Positions 55,870 to 64,000 of a stretch of 64,000 nt of DNA are shown piece by piece. The DNA is taken from assembly GCA_024233215.1 (NCBI GenBank), contig JACKPW010000022.1, forward strand, positions 36,495 to 100,494, in the 5' to 3' direction. Source of the stretch: Verrucomicrobiales bacterium. GTDB lineage: Bacteria; Verrucomicrobiota; Verrucomicrobiia; Limisphaerales; J093. The position numbers and the translations under genes were made by a program. Within the stretch, counting starts at the first letter, position 1, and each line of letters begins with the position of its first letter. Under the pieces are notes generated by a model. It was given only the letters and a program-made list of their open reading frames with translations, had not been told where the DNA came from and made no database searches.

Positions 55870-56979
55870 TCATCGGGGTGCACGTGGGCGAGCAACCGTG
55901 TGGCATCCTCCCGCACGTCCTCCGGTCGCAGCCCGTAGATTTCCGTGATCATTCCGGTCGTGAAGGGGACGGACAGGGGAACCGTCCGGGCGGAGCCGGA
56001 AGGAATAGATCAGGCCGGGCACGGTGGCGGCGACCTGCGCCAGCTGATCCTGCAATCGCAGCCGCTCCTGGAGAACCTCCTCCGCCCGCTTCCGCTCGGT
56101 GATGTCAATCAGGGTGCTCTGCATCCCGACTGGAGTCCCGTGCACATCGGTCAGCGGACGGGAGTTGTTGAGCACCGTGATGATGCTGCCGTCCTTGCGT
56201 CGGAGCCGGTGCTCGTAGTTGATGAGCCGCCCGCCGGAGAGCAGTCGTTCATGTGCCGGCAGCACCACCAAGGGATCGGCGTCCACGTCAGGAATGCTCA
56301 GTTGCAATAGCTCTTCCCGCGAATAGCCCAGCAGATCGAGACCCGCCTGGTTCGAGTCCACGAAGCGCTTCTGTTCGTCGAACACGTAGATCGCCACCAC
56401 CGACTCGTCGAAGATGCCCCGATATTGCTCCTCGCTCCGGCGCAACGCCTCCCGCCCCTGCAGTCGTGCGATCGCCTCGCCCGCACTGGCGGCGATGGTC
56501 TCAAGCGACTCCCGGACAATCGGTGGAATCGCCTCCCGGGTTCGCGACGCAACGGTCAGACATCCCAGAAGCTGCCCCTGGTTGGAAATGGGAAGGACGG
56601 CGGTCGACTGCAGTCCCTCGCGGGTTTCAGGACGGGTCTCGCTCCCGGGCAGATCCTCAAACCAAGTATAGACAGGCCGGCCTGCGGCGATCAGGCGAAA
56701 CGGCGGCGATTCCGGATCGAGGCGGGCCACGGCGGCCAAAAAATCAGCGGAAACACCCTGGTGCACAAGCAACTCAAGTGCCCCGCTTGCGGGAGTCGAC
56801 GAGATAGCCGCCCCTGCGCCGAGGCCCGCCGCCCGGATCGCCGCATCCAAACAAAGCCGCATGCCCGTTTCGAGACCGTCGGTGGCGGCCAGCGCCAGCA
56901 CCAAATCATGTTCGATACGCCCCAACTCCTCCGCCTGTTTGCGCCGATGAATGTCGGCATGCGTGCCCACCATCCGCAA
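55870..56979 (-). CDS. GAF and PAS domains of the HisKA_3 sensor kinase
   Basis: The longest intact piece of the split kinase gene. It begins in a PAC end (MVGTHADIHRRKQAEEL). A GAF domain follows (LVLALAATDGLETGMRLCLD, STAVLPISNQGQLLGCLTVA, ETIAASAGEAIARLQGREAL), then a complete PAS/PAC unit (YRGIFDESVVAIYVFDEQKR, LLGYSREELLQLSIPDVD, STLIDITERKRAEEVL). The last 40 residues lose the family pattern, marking the next frame change near 55990. Confidence 0.7.
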   Translation of the reverse strand: MRMVGTHADIHRRKQAEELGRIEHDLVLALAATDGLETGMRLCLDAAIRAAGLGAGAAISSTPASGALELLVHQGVSADFLAAVARLDPESPPFRLIAAGRPVYTWFEDLPGSETRPETREGLQSTAVLPISNQGQLLGCLTVASRTREAIPPIVRESLETIAASAGEAIARLQGREALRRSEEQYRGIFDESVVAIYVFDEQKRFVDSNQAGLDLLGYSREELLQLSIPDVDADPLVVLPAHERLLSGGRLINYEHRLRRKDGSIITVLNNSRPLTDVHGTPVGMQSTLIDITERKRAEEVLQERLRLQDQLAQVAATVPGLIYSFRLRPDGSPVRPLHDRNDHGNLRAATGGRAGGCHTVARPRAPR

Positions 56980-57583
56980 CGGCTTTCCTTCCGGTGCGCG
57001 GGCGGTGACCCTCCTTGGTCCAGAATCCAGCGGTAACTCCCGTCCTTGCAGCGCAGCCGGTGTTCACTCTGGTAAACCTCCGAGCGGCCTTCGAAACAGT
57101 CCCGGAGCGCCTGGCGGGCGAGGGGCAGGTCGTCGGGGTGAATCCGGGATTCCCATTCGGTCTGTGCCCCTGAGTCTCCAGCGGTTCATGCCCGAGCAGG
57201 GCGCGTGACTCCGGACTGTAGAATACCTGATTGGTCCGGAGGTCCCAGTCCCAGACCCCTTGCGCGGTTCCCTGGGCGCCTGTCTGCAGCGTTCCTCGCT
57301 CTCCTGAAGCAGCTCCCCCGAGTGCCGGAGCACGCGGAAGTATCGGTCCAGCACGAGCCAGAGCAGCAGGCCCGTGACCCCGACGTCGCAGCCAGCCCTT
57401 GTATATCTCGATCCGATGCACCAGGCCGTCATCCTGAACCAGCGCCTTCAGCAACCACCCGGATCCCAGAATCCAGATCGCTCCCAGAATGGCGTAAGCG
57501 AGCGCGATCCTGGCGGCCGACTGCCGGCCGGGCAGACGAAACGGCGGCGAGGTCCGGTGCGGGGAAGGAGCAGGGTTCGACAT
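56980..57583 (-). pseudogene. Membrane anchor and first PAS of the sensor kinase, frameshifted
   Basis: Start at 57583 (MSNPAPSPHRTSPPFRLPG). A transmembrane segment (ARIALAYAILGAIWILGSGW) follows. A neighbouring frame gives GLLLWLVLDRYFRVLRHSGE, a second membrane helix and coiled coil. Another has GVWDWDLRTNQVFYSPESRA and LLGHEPLE, a PAS_3 start. The kinase is thus membrane-anchored with a short periplasmic loop and a long cytoplasmic array of PAS and GAF domains. Confidence 0.6.
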
Positions 57584-57847
57584 ACAACGGAGTCTTATCA
57601 CCTCAAGGAGGGTGGCGTGCCAACGGAAGGTCCCGGGGAAATGCCCCCCAAACCGGCCCCCGGAAGGGACCGGAGAGGTGCGTCAGGATGACGGCTGACT
57701 GACCGGTCTGATGGCGTCCGTCGTTCCTCATATGCTGGGCTGGGGGCCAGTCTAACTCAATGTCCCCGTCAGCAAAGCCTGAACTCCGGGGCCGGTCGAA
57801 CCCCCGCCGTAGCCGCCGCGGTGACTGGGCTCCGACCTGACGCGCGG
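57584..57847. other. Intergenic region upstream of the sensor kinase
   Basis: About 260 bases between the kinase start and the end of the CRTAC1-like gene, both on the minus strand. No gene is seen. It should hold the kinase promoter, but I could not identify one. Confidence 0.4.
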
Positions 57848-58393
57848 CTATTCCGGCTCCGTGATGACGTGGACCTGGTTCGGCTCGAGCCGACCCAGGC
57901 TCTGCTGCTTTCCTCCCGGCCAGAGGATCTCAACCCCGTCCACTTCGCCGCCCTTGCCCAGTCCAAACGTGAGCGGCAGTTCGGATTGGGAGAGGTAACC
58001 GTGCGTGGGGACCACGGTCCGGGACTGGCTCACACCGCGGCTGCGCAAGACGACCTCCGCGCCGATCCCATCCCGGTTGCCATGCTTGCCGACCAGCCGC
58101 AACCGAATCCAGTTGCGGCCGAGGTCCTGGTCGTTGCGCAACAGCATGGGAGGGCCGCCGGTCTGAACGAGGATCACGTCGAGGTCGCCATCGCCGTCGA
58201 TGTCCGCATACGCCGACCCGCGGCCCACCATCGGTTGGAAGAGATCCTCCCCACATTTCGCCGGCGGAACCGCCAGGAAACGGGGGCCACGCCGCGCGCC
58301 GGCATTCCAGAACAGTTGGGCCGGTTGCGCGTAGGTCTGGCTTTCCTGCACCTTGCTGATGTCCGTCTCCAGATGGCCGTTCGCCGTCATCAC
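57848..58393 (-). CDS. ASPIC/UnbV C-terminal part of a CRTAC1-family protein
   Basis: The continuation of the 59505-58390 frame after one frame change at about 58388 (the junction FFFDYDLDGRL then VMTANGHLETDISKVQ is normal in the family). It contains a last FG-GAP loop (AYADIDGDGDLDVILVQTGG) and the ASPIC/UnbV domain: RNWIRLRLVGKHGNRDGIGA, LPLTFGLGKGGEVDGVEILW and PGGKQQSLGRLEPNQ. CRTAC1-type proteins are secreted beta-propellers; here it accompanies the pentahaem cytochrome protein. Confidence 0.8.
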   Translation of the reverse strand: MMTANGHLETDISKVQESQTYAQPAQLFWNAGARRGPRFLAVPPAKCGEDLFQPMVGRGSAYADIDGDGDLDVILVQTGGPPMLLRNDQDLGRNWIRLRLVGKHGNRDGIGAEVVLRSRGVSQSRTVVPTHGYLSQSELPLTFGLGKGGEVDGVEILWPGGKQQSLGRLEPNQVHVITEPE

Positions 58394-59505
58394 GTCAGGC
58401 GGCCGTCGAGGTCGTAGTCGAAGAAGAAGATGCCGAACTTGAGCAGCATGCGGCTGGCCGGCCCGACGCCCTCGATGATCGCCTCGTCGGCGAAGGTGAG
58501 TTCCTTGCGCTGCGAGACGTAGAGCGCGGTCATTTCGTTGGCGAAGTTCCCAATCGCGATGCCGAGCGTGTCGTCGTTGCGAAACCGGGCGGTGTCAATG
58601 CCCATCGCCCCGCGGGTCTGCCCGTAACTGTCGAAGGCAATGCCGGAAAGGGCGCCGATCTCGGCGAAGGTCCCGTCGTGGTTGTTGTGGAAGACGTAGT
58701 TCTGCACGGTGTCGTTGGCCACGACCAGGTCGAGCCAGCCGTCGGCATCCAGGTCGACCGGGGCCACCCCGAGCGACTTCGCCATGGGCACACCTGTGAT
58801 GGGGTTCTTCACCTGGACTCCGGCCCATTTCGAGACATCGACAAACCGGCCGTTGCCCTCGTTGTGATAGAGAAACGGGAAGGTCCCCGGAAAGTCCCGC
58901 GGCTGGCCGTAGGCGCGCCCGATGCCGACCAGCTTGTAACCCACCTCCATGTCGATCTCGCGCGACCATTGCACGTAGTTGCAGACGAACAGGTCCAGGC
59001 GGCCGTCGTTGTCCACGTCCAGGAAGGCGCAACTGGTGCTCCAATCCTGACCGGACCCGCCCACCCCCGCTTCCTGGGTCACGTCGACGAACTTGCCGTG
59101 ACCGAGGTTGTGATAGAGGCGGTTGCCGTGGACGGCGCTGATGAAGAGATCCGGGAGACCGTCATTGTCGTAGTCCCCGACCGCACAGCCTTGCCCGTAG
59201 AAGACCACGTCCAGACCCGAGCCCGCGGTCACATCGCGGAAATGGCCGGAGCCATCGTTCTCATAAAGTGCTTGGGTGCTCGGCGGCTCCGCCGGTTCCC
59301 GCCAGGACCAGTTGCACGAGTTCACGAAGAAAAGGTCCTGGTCGCCGTCCGCGTCGAAGTCCAGAAACGCCACCGAACCTCCCATGCTCTCGGGCAGGAG
59401 CTTGTCGCCATACGCGCCGCTGTTGTGCGTGAAGGTGATGCCCGCCTCACGCGTGATGTCGGTGAACCGGACCGCCGGGATTTCGCTGACGGCGGAGGGC
59501 GGCAC
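58390..59505 (-). CDS. FG-GAP propeller of a CRTAC1-family protein
   Basis: A 371-residue frame with at least five FG-GAP/VCBS calcium-binding loops: FLDFDADGDQDLFFVN, GDYDNDGLPDLFISAVHGNR, FLDVDNDGRLDLFVCNYVQW, PVDLDADGWLDLVVANDTVQ and FDYDLDGRL. The opening FTDITREAGITFTHNSG is the conserved start of the CRTAC1 propeller. Upstream, the membrane anchor is in another frame (59804-59510), and downstream the ASPIC domain is in a third. The predicted location is the periplasmic face of the membrane. Confidence 0.85.
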   Translation of the reverse strand: MPPSAVSEIPAVRFTDITREAGITFTHNSGAYGDKLLPESMGGSVAFLDFDADGDQDLFFVNSCNWSWREPAEPPSTQALYENDGSGHFRDVTAGSGLDVVFYGQGCAVGDYDNDGLPDLFISAVHGNRLYHNLGHGKFVDVTQEAGVGGSGQDWSTSCAFLDVDNDGRLDLFVCNYVQWSREIDMEVGYKLVGIGRAYGQPRDFPGTFPFLYHNEGNGRFVDVSKWAGVQVKNPITGVPMAKSLGVAPVDLDADGWLDLVVANDTVQNYVFHNNHDGTFAEIGALSGIAFDSYGQTRGAMGIDTARFRNDDTLGIAIGNFANEMTALYVSQRKELTFADEAIIEGVGPASRMLLKFGIFFFDYDLDGRLT

Positions 59506-59804
59506 CTGGGGGCACTCAGGTCGGCCAGGGGCGGCGGAGCCACCTCGGGCTTGCGCTTGAGGTAGAGGAACGCCCCGACACCTCCCGCGATCAGCACCGC
59601 CAGCACGACCAGCGACCCCTTGAATGCCCGGCCGATGATCGCGTCATCGTAGTGCTCGACAACCTCCTCGTCCCCGGCTTCATCGACAATCAGGAGGTCC
59701 TCTTCCCGCGATGGCGGGGAAGGCCGGCAGGGCGATGGGGTTTCGTCTTTCCTGCTCATGGGTTCCTGATCCCCGGGCCGGGGTTTTCGTGGATTGGGCT
59801 TCAC
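59506..59804 (-). CDS. Membrane anchor of the CRTAC1-family protein, frameshifted
   Basis: The frame opens at a GTG at 59804 that overlaps the upstream stop (GTGA), with a better-placed ATG at 59759 (MSRKDETPSPCRPSP) preceded by ATCAGGAACCC. An acidic cytoplasmic segment (DLLIVDEAGDEEVVEHYDD) is followed by one membrane helix (GSLVVLAVLIAGGVGAFLYL) and a Pro-rich linker (KPEVAPPPLADLSAP). The frame changes in the run of five G at about 59507-59511, after which the FG-GAP domain continues. The protein is therefore an inner-membrane-anchored periplasmic propeller. Confidence 0.72.
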
Positions 59805-60900
59805 GGTCTCGCGGCCACGACGGAGGCTTCGGCCGGCAGTTCAAAGGCGCCCCGCCGCTGCAGCGGATAGAGCACCACGGATTGCGCGGCGTGGTCGGCG
59901 GCGGGATTTCGGCGGCGCTCAAGGTTCACCGCGCGATCCCGGGCGTTGTCGTCGGGCCGGAACTTCTCGTGCAAGCGGCGATGCTCCTCCGCCGCGGTGT
60001 CGTTGCCAAGCTGGGTTTCAATCAGCGCGAGGTTGTGATGCGCGGTCAGGTTTTCGCCATCCTCGGCGAGGGCCTGATGAAAACGATCGCGGGCGCGCTC
60101 GAGGAACCGGCGCTGGGATTCCGGATCCTCCCGCTCCTGCTTGGCCCGTTCAAAGAGCGTTTGCCCCAGCTCGTTGAGCGCGAGGTAATCCCGACTGAAG
60201 TCCAGCCCGCGGGCGACCATCGCCTCGCTGCGATCCTCGACCACGCTCCGCAAGTCCGCGATGGCCTGGTCCAGATAACCGTTCTGCTTGTTGACCAGGC
60301 CGGTGAACCAGGCCACCAACCAGCGCGGCGCCGGCGGATCTGCGGCGGCGGCGCGTTGCAGGGCGTGGACCGCATCGTCCAGCCGTCCTTCCTTGAAAAA
60401 CACCCGGGCCTGGTTCACGGGCCCGTCCCAGCGCCCCAACCGCTCCACTTCCCGGAACGCTGCCGCGGCCTGGATCAACTCGCCCTTCTCGCTCCCCTGG
60501 TTACCCTCCAGCAACAGCCCGATCCCGTAATCGTTCCAGCGCTGCCACTCGACGATCCCGAAGGGCGGGGCGGGCACTTCGGATTCATTGTCGCCGATGT
60601 CGGATTTCGGATCCCCCATTTCCCGGGCCACTGGCAGCACCAACTGGTCCTCCGCGATCCGCGTGATCGGCAGGTCATTCGTCACGCCAAACGCCGCGCC
60701 CTTCCGGTAGTCCGGATCCTTGATGTGGTTCACGTAGATCGTGTCGAACTTGCGGTAGTTCAGGCGCGCCTCGATCCGCACCGGTCCCGGACAATCCGGC
60801 GGCACGCTAAACGTGTAGTGCACCACCTGCCCGGCACCGGGTGGAATCTGGTGGTTGTAGAGCGGGGTGAAGATGTCCTGCGGATTGCGGCGGTCGATGC
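59801..60900 (-). CDS. TPR C-terminal part of the multihaem cytochrome protein
   Basis: In the frame 61159-59801, the real protein starts at about 60895 with NRIDRRNPQDIFTPLYNHQI. It then has a beta-sandwich-like segment (YTFSVPPDCPGPVRIEARLN) and TPR repeats (AAAFREVERLGRWDGPVNQA, RVFFKEGRLDDAVHALQRAA, RDRFHQALAEDGENLTAHHN, LALIETQLGNDTAAEEHRRL). It ends with RRGAFELPAEASVVAARP. The first 90 residues of the predicted frame are out of register. TPRs after a multihaem domain are known in related phyla and may organise a periplasmic complex with the CRTAC1 protein encoded next. Confidence 0.72.
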
Positions 60901-61175
60901 GGTTCCGTCCTTGTCCAGCATGTAGACGTTCAGAAAGTGCGACCAGGCATCGACCTCGCCGTGCGGTCCCAGACCCCCGCTGCGTCCGAGGGTCTCCCCG
61001 TCCGCTCCCACCACGCGCACGTCCACCCAAAGCTCGTTGGAATCCACCGTCCCCTGGGTCAGCAGATGACCCAGCGTCAAGGTCCGGACCACGACCTCCA
61101 ACAGGTAGGTTTCCCCGGGCTCCAAGTACCGGCAGTTCCGGCCGCAACGGCGCGATCAATTCGCCGTCGATGGTG
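60895..61175 (-). pseudogene. Linker domain between cytochrome and TPR, in displaced frames
   Basis: One frame gives EPGETYLLEVVVRTLTLGHL, LTQGTVDSNELWVDVRVVGA, then WSHFLNVYMLDKDG, a beta-sandwich segment in the order expected between the last haem motif and the TPR repeats. Another frame gives GTIDGELIAPLRPELPVL, joining it to the cytochrome. Breaks are at about 61176-61181 (run of six C), 61125 and 60895. Confidence 0.65.
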
Positions 61176-62706
61176 CCCCCCGTTTCAGACCGAAGAGGTC
61201 AATGCGCGCGCAGTCCTTCAGGATCGCCTGTTGGGCCAGGACGGCATTCGCTTCGCCGCGCCAGAACGGGAGGGCCGTGTTGCCGCCGGGGAACAGGTGA
61301 TCGTGAATGCTGAGGACGTTGTTGGTCGGGTTGAACATCCGCGCCCCGAAATCGTCCGAGGCCTGCAGTGGCATGTGACAACCGTTGCAGTTTCCCTCCG
61401 CGTGCCGGGGGTAATAGAAGCTGCGGGCACCGTGGCCGGAGACCCCGCTGAGCAGGAAGCTGTCGTAGCTGTTCTGGCCGCGCAGCCAGTCCTTGTAGTG
61501 GTTGAGGTCGCGCGGGAGGTTGACCTTGTGGCAAACCGAGCAGAACTCGGCGGTCTGATGGAGGGGTTTGAGAAAGGTCTTCTTGTGAAACTCCGGCTTG
61601 GCCTTCACCAGCAGCCGGTTCAGGAACGCCAGCACGCGGTTTGTGCTGAAGGCGAACGGATAGTGGATCGGTTCCTCGATGGTGTAGTCGGCGTTGCCCA
61701 CCGTGCTGTTCACGTTCACGATGGAATGACAGGCCGTGCAGGTCACCCCGGCAATGGCCGTCGGATCGTTCTGGATGTCGAAGTGGGGGTCATCAAACGC
61801 CCCGCTGAAGAATGGCACGGGATCGTGGCACCCCGCGCACCAGCGGGACGCCTTCACGTCCCCGTCCCGTTCCAACGCCACCTGCCGCGTCTCCTGCACG
61901 CTGAACAGATAGGCCGGGTTGTTGAACGAACTGAAGTGGTGGGCACTGTGGAACCAGCCTTCATAGCCGTCGGCATGACACTCCTGGCAATACTGATCCA
62001 TCATGAGCGTCCGGGCGGGAATGAAGTTGCCCGAGGCCGTGCGGGCCAGGGAGGGCCGGAAATACTGCTCGCCTTCCTCCGGCCCCACCACGTTCCACTG
62101 CCGCGGATCCTGGCTGTGCAACCAGACCATGCCGGCCACCACCGCCGCCACCGCCCCGGCCCACGACAGCCCCACACGCCACTTGATGCGCGGTCCCGCC
62201 AGCCGGTGCAGCACGTAAAGCCAGACCACCAGCAACGGGGCAATCACGTGTGCCCAGTAGGCCCCCGACCGCAGCTCCGGATTCCGTAGTTCAAATCCCT
62301 CGATCCGCATCAAGGCAATCCCGCTCACCAGCAGGATCCCACTTGCCGCAAACACCCCCCAACCCGCCCGCACCGCGCGTCGATTCGTGCGCCGCGCCGC
62401 GGCCCGGATGTGGCCCACGCAGAAGATGATGAACGGCACCAGCAGGAGCAGTCCCAGGGCCAGATGCGCCAGGAACATGAACTGATAGAAATAGTTCTGG
62501 TACGACAACCCGCTCGCCCACTCGAGGACCGTGATGCTCAGCAGGTAGGCGGAATTTGCCCCGAGCACCGCCACCAACCCCAGAATCGCCGTCAGCAGGA
62601 TGCGCAGGCGCGGCCCGACGGCACGGACATAACGACGGCGCCGCACCGGGGTCGGAGGCGGCTCCCCGGCCGGTGGGCCTTCAGGTTGGTTCCGGGTTGA
62701 CGACAT
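61156..62706 (-). CDS. Pentahaem cytochrome c with multi-span membrane domain
   Basis: A 516-residue protein. The N-terminus is basic (RRRRYVRAVGPR), then about five membrane helices at residues 35-62, 73-99, 113-133, 150-170 and 177-197. Helices 2 and 4 each carry two His (His81/His99; His153/His167), suggesting haem b ligands, although the spacing in helix 2 is long. The periplasmic part has five CxxCH haem-c sites at residues 240-244, 290-294, 323-327, 389-393 and 440-444 (CQECH, CAGCH, CTACH, CSVCH, CNGCH). The pattern CSVCHKVNLPRDLNHYKDWL and GNCNGCHMP is like cytochrome c554-type proteins. The frame is lost at 61180 just after the last haem region, and the protein continues into a linker and TPR domain. 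It probably moves electrons from quinol to a periplasmic acceptor; this is inference. Confidence 0.85.
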   Translation of the reverse strand: MSSTRNQPEGPPAGEPPPTPVRRRRYVRAVGPRLRILLTAILGLVAVLGANSAYLLSITVLEWASGLSYQNYFYQFMFLAHLALGLLLLVPFIIFCVGHIRAAARRTNRRAVRAGWGVFAASGILLVSGIALMRIEGFELRNPELRSGAYWAHVIAPLLVVWLYVLHRLAGPRIKWRVGLSWAGAVAAVVAGMVWLHSQDPRQWNVVGPEEGEQYFRPSLARTASGNFIPARTLMMDQYCQECHADGYEGWFHSAHHFSSFNNPAYLFSVQETRQVALERDGDVKASRWCAGCHDPVPFFSGAFDDPHFDIQNDPTAIAGVTCTACHSIVNVNSTVGNADYTIEEPIHYPFAFSTNRVLAFLNRLLVKAKPEFHKKTFLKPLHQTAEFCSVCHKVNLPRDLNHYKDWLRGQNSYDSFLLSGVSGHGARSFYYPRHAEGNCNGCHMPLQASDDFGARMFNPTNNVLSIHDHLFPGGNTALPFWRGEANAVLAQQAILKDCARIDLFGLKRGAPSTAN

Positions 62707-63203
62707 GTGACACGCAGCTTGCGTCCGGTTTGGGAGGCAAGAGCGCTTAAAGTCGTCAATAAGCTCTCTTCACACACGACGGCAGGGGTGAACCGCTGGA
62801 AATCGGCGGTGAAGTGCGGGATTTCCGGGGGGCGGCTGTCTCACGGGAGGGCGGACAGCCTTGTCCGCGAGGCAACGAACCGGACTCCGGCCGGCGCGCG
62901 GGGGAAACCCGGCCGTTTTCGGCGACCCCCCGGGATCGTGCCAGGTTCGTGGGCACCCGTGGACAAGGCGGTCCGAGCGTCCTGCGCGGCACCTCCGGCG
63001 ACCCCTGGCGCTGCGGATTCTCGAATGGTGCTGCGGCAAGTGGCTGTGGCCCTGTGGCCCTCCCTCCCGCAAGGCGATTCTGCCTCGCGGACAGACCGGT
63101 CGGCCCGTATCCTCCCGCCATGAACCATCCCGGTCAGTGTAGGCCAGGACCCTGGCGGCGCCGGGCCTGCTCATTCCGGCTCATTCGAAGCAGGGAGCAC
63201 GGG
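62707..63203. other. Divergent intergenic region with a palindrome
   Basis: About 500 bases between the divergent cytochrome and PEP-CTERM genes, so both promoters should lie here. No reading frame looks protein-like. A perfect 7-bp inverted repeat at 62851-62868 and a related sequence near 62961 are the only structures seen. Confidence 0.5.
62851..62868. repeat. Short palindrome, REP-like
   Basis: GCGGACA (62851-62857), loop GCCT, TGTCCGC (62862-62868). The arms are perfect complements. GGACAAGGC at 62961-62969 is complementary to GCCTTGTCC of the first element, so the two may be copies of one dispersed repeat. GC-rich palindromes of this type are frequent between genes in this phylum. Confidence 0.5.
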
Positions 63204-63782
63204 GTGCCGCATGAAATCGGGACCCGACTGTGCACGTTGGCGATGTGCCTTGCCGCCACGGCAACACTGCTGCGGGCCGACGGCATGATAGCCTTCAACA
63301 CCAAGGTTGCCTGGGCGGGCATCAACGCGCGGGTGTATGACGCGGACGGCAACCCGGTCAGTGGTGCCGAGTACAGCGCGCAATTGCTTTGGGGCCTCGC
63401 TGCGGATGCCTTGGCCCCCATTGGGGTGCCCGTCCCGTTCTACAGCGACAAGGACTACAAACTCGGCTATGTCGACGGTGGCGTCGTGAGGGTTGCGGAG
63501 ACGGGCGCCCACGGCTTTGTGCAGATGGTGGCGTGGGCAACCGCAAGTGGAGCCGACTACGCGAGTGCCCTGGCTGCCGGTGGACCGACCGGCAGGTCCA
63601 ACATCATCCCGATCTGGGTTGGTTGGGATGACATTAATCCAACACTCCCGGGGGAGTTGGTCGGCTTGGAGGGTTTCCAATTGAACCGAGGCCAGATCAT
63701 CCCCGAGCCTTCGACCTTCGCTCTGGGGCTGATGGGCCTTGGCGTGCTCCGGCTGTGCCGGCAGGGAAGGCGTCGGCCCTGA
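63204..63782 (+). CDS. Secreted PEP-CTERM protein
   Basis: Start at the GTG at 63204 because AGGGAG lies 6 bases upstream and the resulting N-terminus (VPHEIGTRLCTLAMCLAATA) is a compact signal peptide. An ATG at 63120 would give a 28-residue Arg-rich extension. The mature protein is beta-rich (MIAFNTKVAWAGINARVYDA, YSAQLLWG, VQMVAWATASGADYASALAA). It ends IPEPSTFALGLMGLGVLRLC then RQGRRRP: the PEP motif, a membrane helix and a basic tail, a standard exosortase substrate. A DNA hairpin about 95 bases downstream may terminate transcription. Its function beyond the surface is unknown. Confidence 0.82.
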   Translation: MPHEIGTRLCTLAMCLAATATLLRADGMIAFNTKVAWAGINARVYDADGNPVSGAEYSAQLLWGLAADALAPIGVPVPFYSDKDYKLGYVDGGVVRVAETGAHGFVQMVAWATASGADYASALAAGGPTGRSNIIPIWVGWDDINPTLPGELVGLEGFQLNRGQIIPEPSTFALGLMGLGVLRLCRQGRRRP

Positions 63783-63869
63783 GCGGCATCCTGAGCAAGG
63801 TGTTGTTGCTGGCGCGTGACCGGGAGATCAAGGACCCCAACATCCTCGACCAGATCCGTGGCTCCTGAT
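63783..63869 (+). pseudogene. Short coding remnant after the PEP-CTERM gene
   Basis: Directly after the PEP-CTERM stop, in another frame, the sequence reads SGILSKVLLLARDREIKDPN then ILDQIRGS and stops at TGA 63867-63869. The helical, charged composition looks like the true C-terminus of a lost gene, but no start codon is available. Family not recognised. Confidence 0.3.
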
Positions 63870-63875
63870 CACAAG

Positions 63876-63914
63876 GAACCGCGGCACAACGCGCATGGCC
63901 GTTGTCCGCGGTTC
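63876..63914 (+). terminator. Strong hairpin, probable terminator
   Basis: GAACCGCGGCACAACG (63876-63891) pairs with CGTTGTCCGCGGTTC (63900-63914) over 15 base pairs with a single bulged C and an 8-base loop. There is no T-run, so it would be an intrinsic terminator without a U-tract, or an RNA-stabilising hairpin, for the PEP-CTERM gene. Confidence 0.55.
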
Positions 63915-64000
63915 GCTTCGCCTGTCTCACGCCGGAGGGAATCAGGTTGTCGGTTCTCCAGCGGGTGGGTTGTCGGCCTCGTGCAATCCGGCGTGATCGA

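Noticed and set aside
59711..62289. Two long plus-strand frames (404 and 450 codons)
   Set aside because: Antisense to the TPR and pentahaem cytochrome regions.

Overview
The window is GC-rich, gene-dense chromosomal DNA that most resembles a Verrucomicrobiota genome, probably of the Pedosphaera/Limisphaera type; a planctomycete-like relative is the main alternative. The assignment is inferred from gene content. An ECF sigma factor is paired with a TPR-bearing Ser/Thr kinase. There are giant secreted proteins built from RCC1, delta-60, FG-GAP, cadherin and Ig-like repeats, proteins with PEP-CTERM-type tails (one ending VPDGG, one IPEPS), CRTAC1-type FG-GAP/ASPIC proteins and a multihaem cytochrome-TPR protein. 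No rRNA, tRNA or CRISPR array was seen.

Layout. 1-4.5 kb: small lipoprotein and membrane-protein genes and a Bcr/CflA-type efflux pump, interspersed with degenerate copies of one phage-like gene terminus. 4.5-8.5 kb: a membrane histidine kinase whose sensor is a WD40 propeller, with an unusual response regulator. 8.5-15 kb: a giant FG-GAP/cadherin protein. 15-19 kb: small orphan genes mixed with decayed fragments (terminase GpA, HNH endonuclease, possible small terminase). 19.2-23.7 kb: ECF sigma factor and Ser/Thr kinase. 24.2-26.8 kb: FG-GAP/ASPIC protein fused to a formylglycine-generating-enzyme-like domain. 26.9-27.4 kb: phage tail-like debris. 27.4-42.8 kb: a minus-strand operon of giant secreted proteins (delta-60/Ig, RCC1/Ig, beta-helix-like) whose stop and start codons overlap. 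43-46.3 kb: IS4-type transposase remnant, VPDGG-tailed protein, C-type-lectin-like protein, CPBP protease. 46.4-57.6 kb: two multi-PAS sensor kinases and a NarL-type regulator, with a group II intron in opposite orientation between them. 57.8-62.7 kb: CRTAC1 protein and a pentahaem cytochrome/TPR protein. 63.2 kb to the end: a PEP-CTERM protein and a strong hairpin.

The most striking large-scale signal is uneven frame integrity. From about 4.5 to 41.6 kb, large genes up to 6.4 kb read through without a break, even across runs of 8-9 G. From about 41.6 to 61.2 kb nearly every gene is broken by frame changes, several in G/C runs of 5-7. This is either a local consensus-quality problem or a block of pseudogenes. 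Genes there are described as their original products, with the breaks stated.

Functionally the window is dominated by sensing (three histidine kinases, three response-regulator receivers, one ECF/Ser-Thr kinase pair) and by surface or secreted repeat proteins, many sharing a terminal domain of the form YRLQSSTDL..W....FYR. The cytochrome/CRTAC1 block suggests periplasmic electron transfer.
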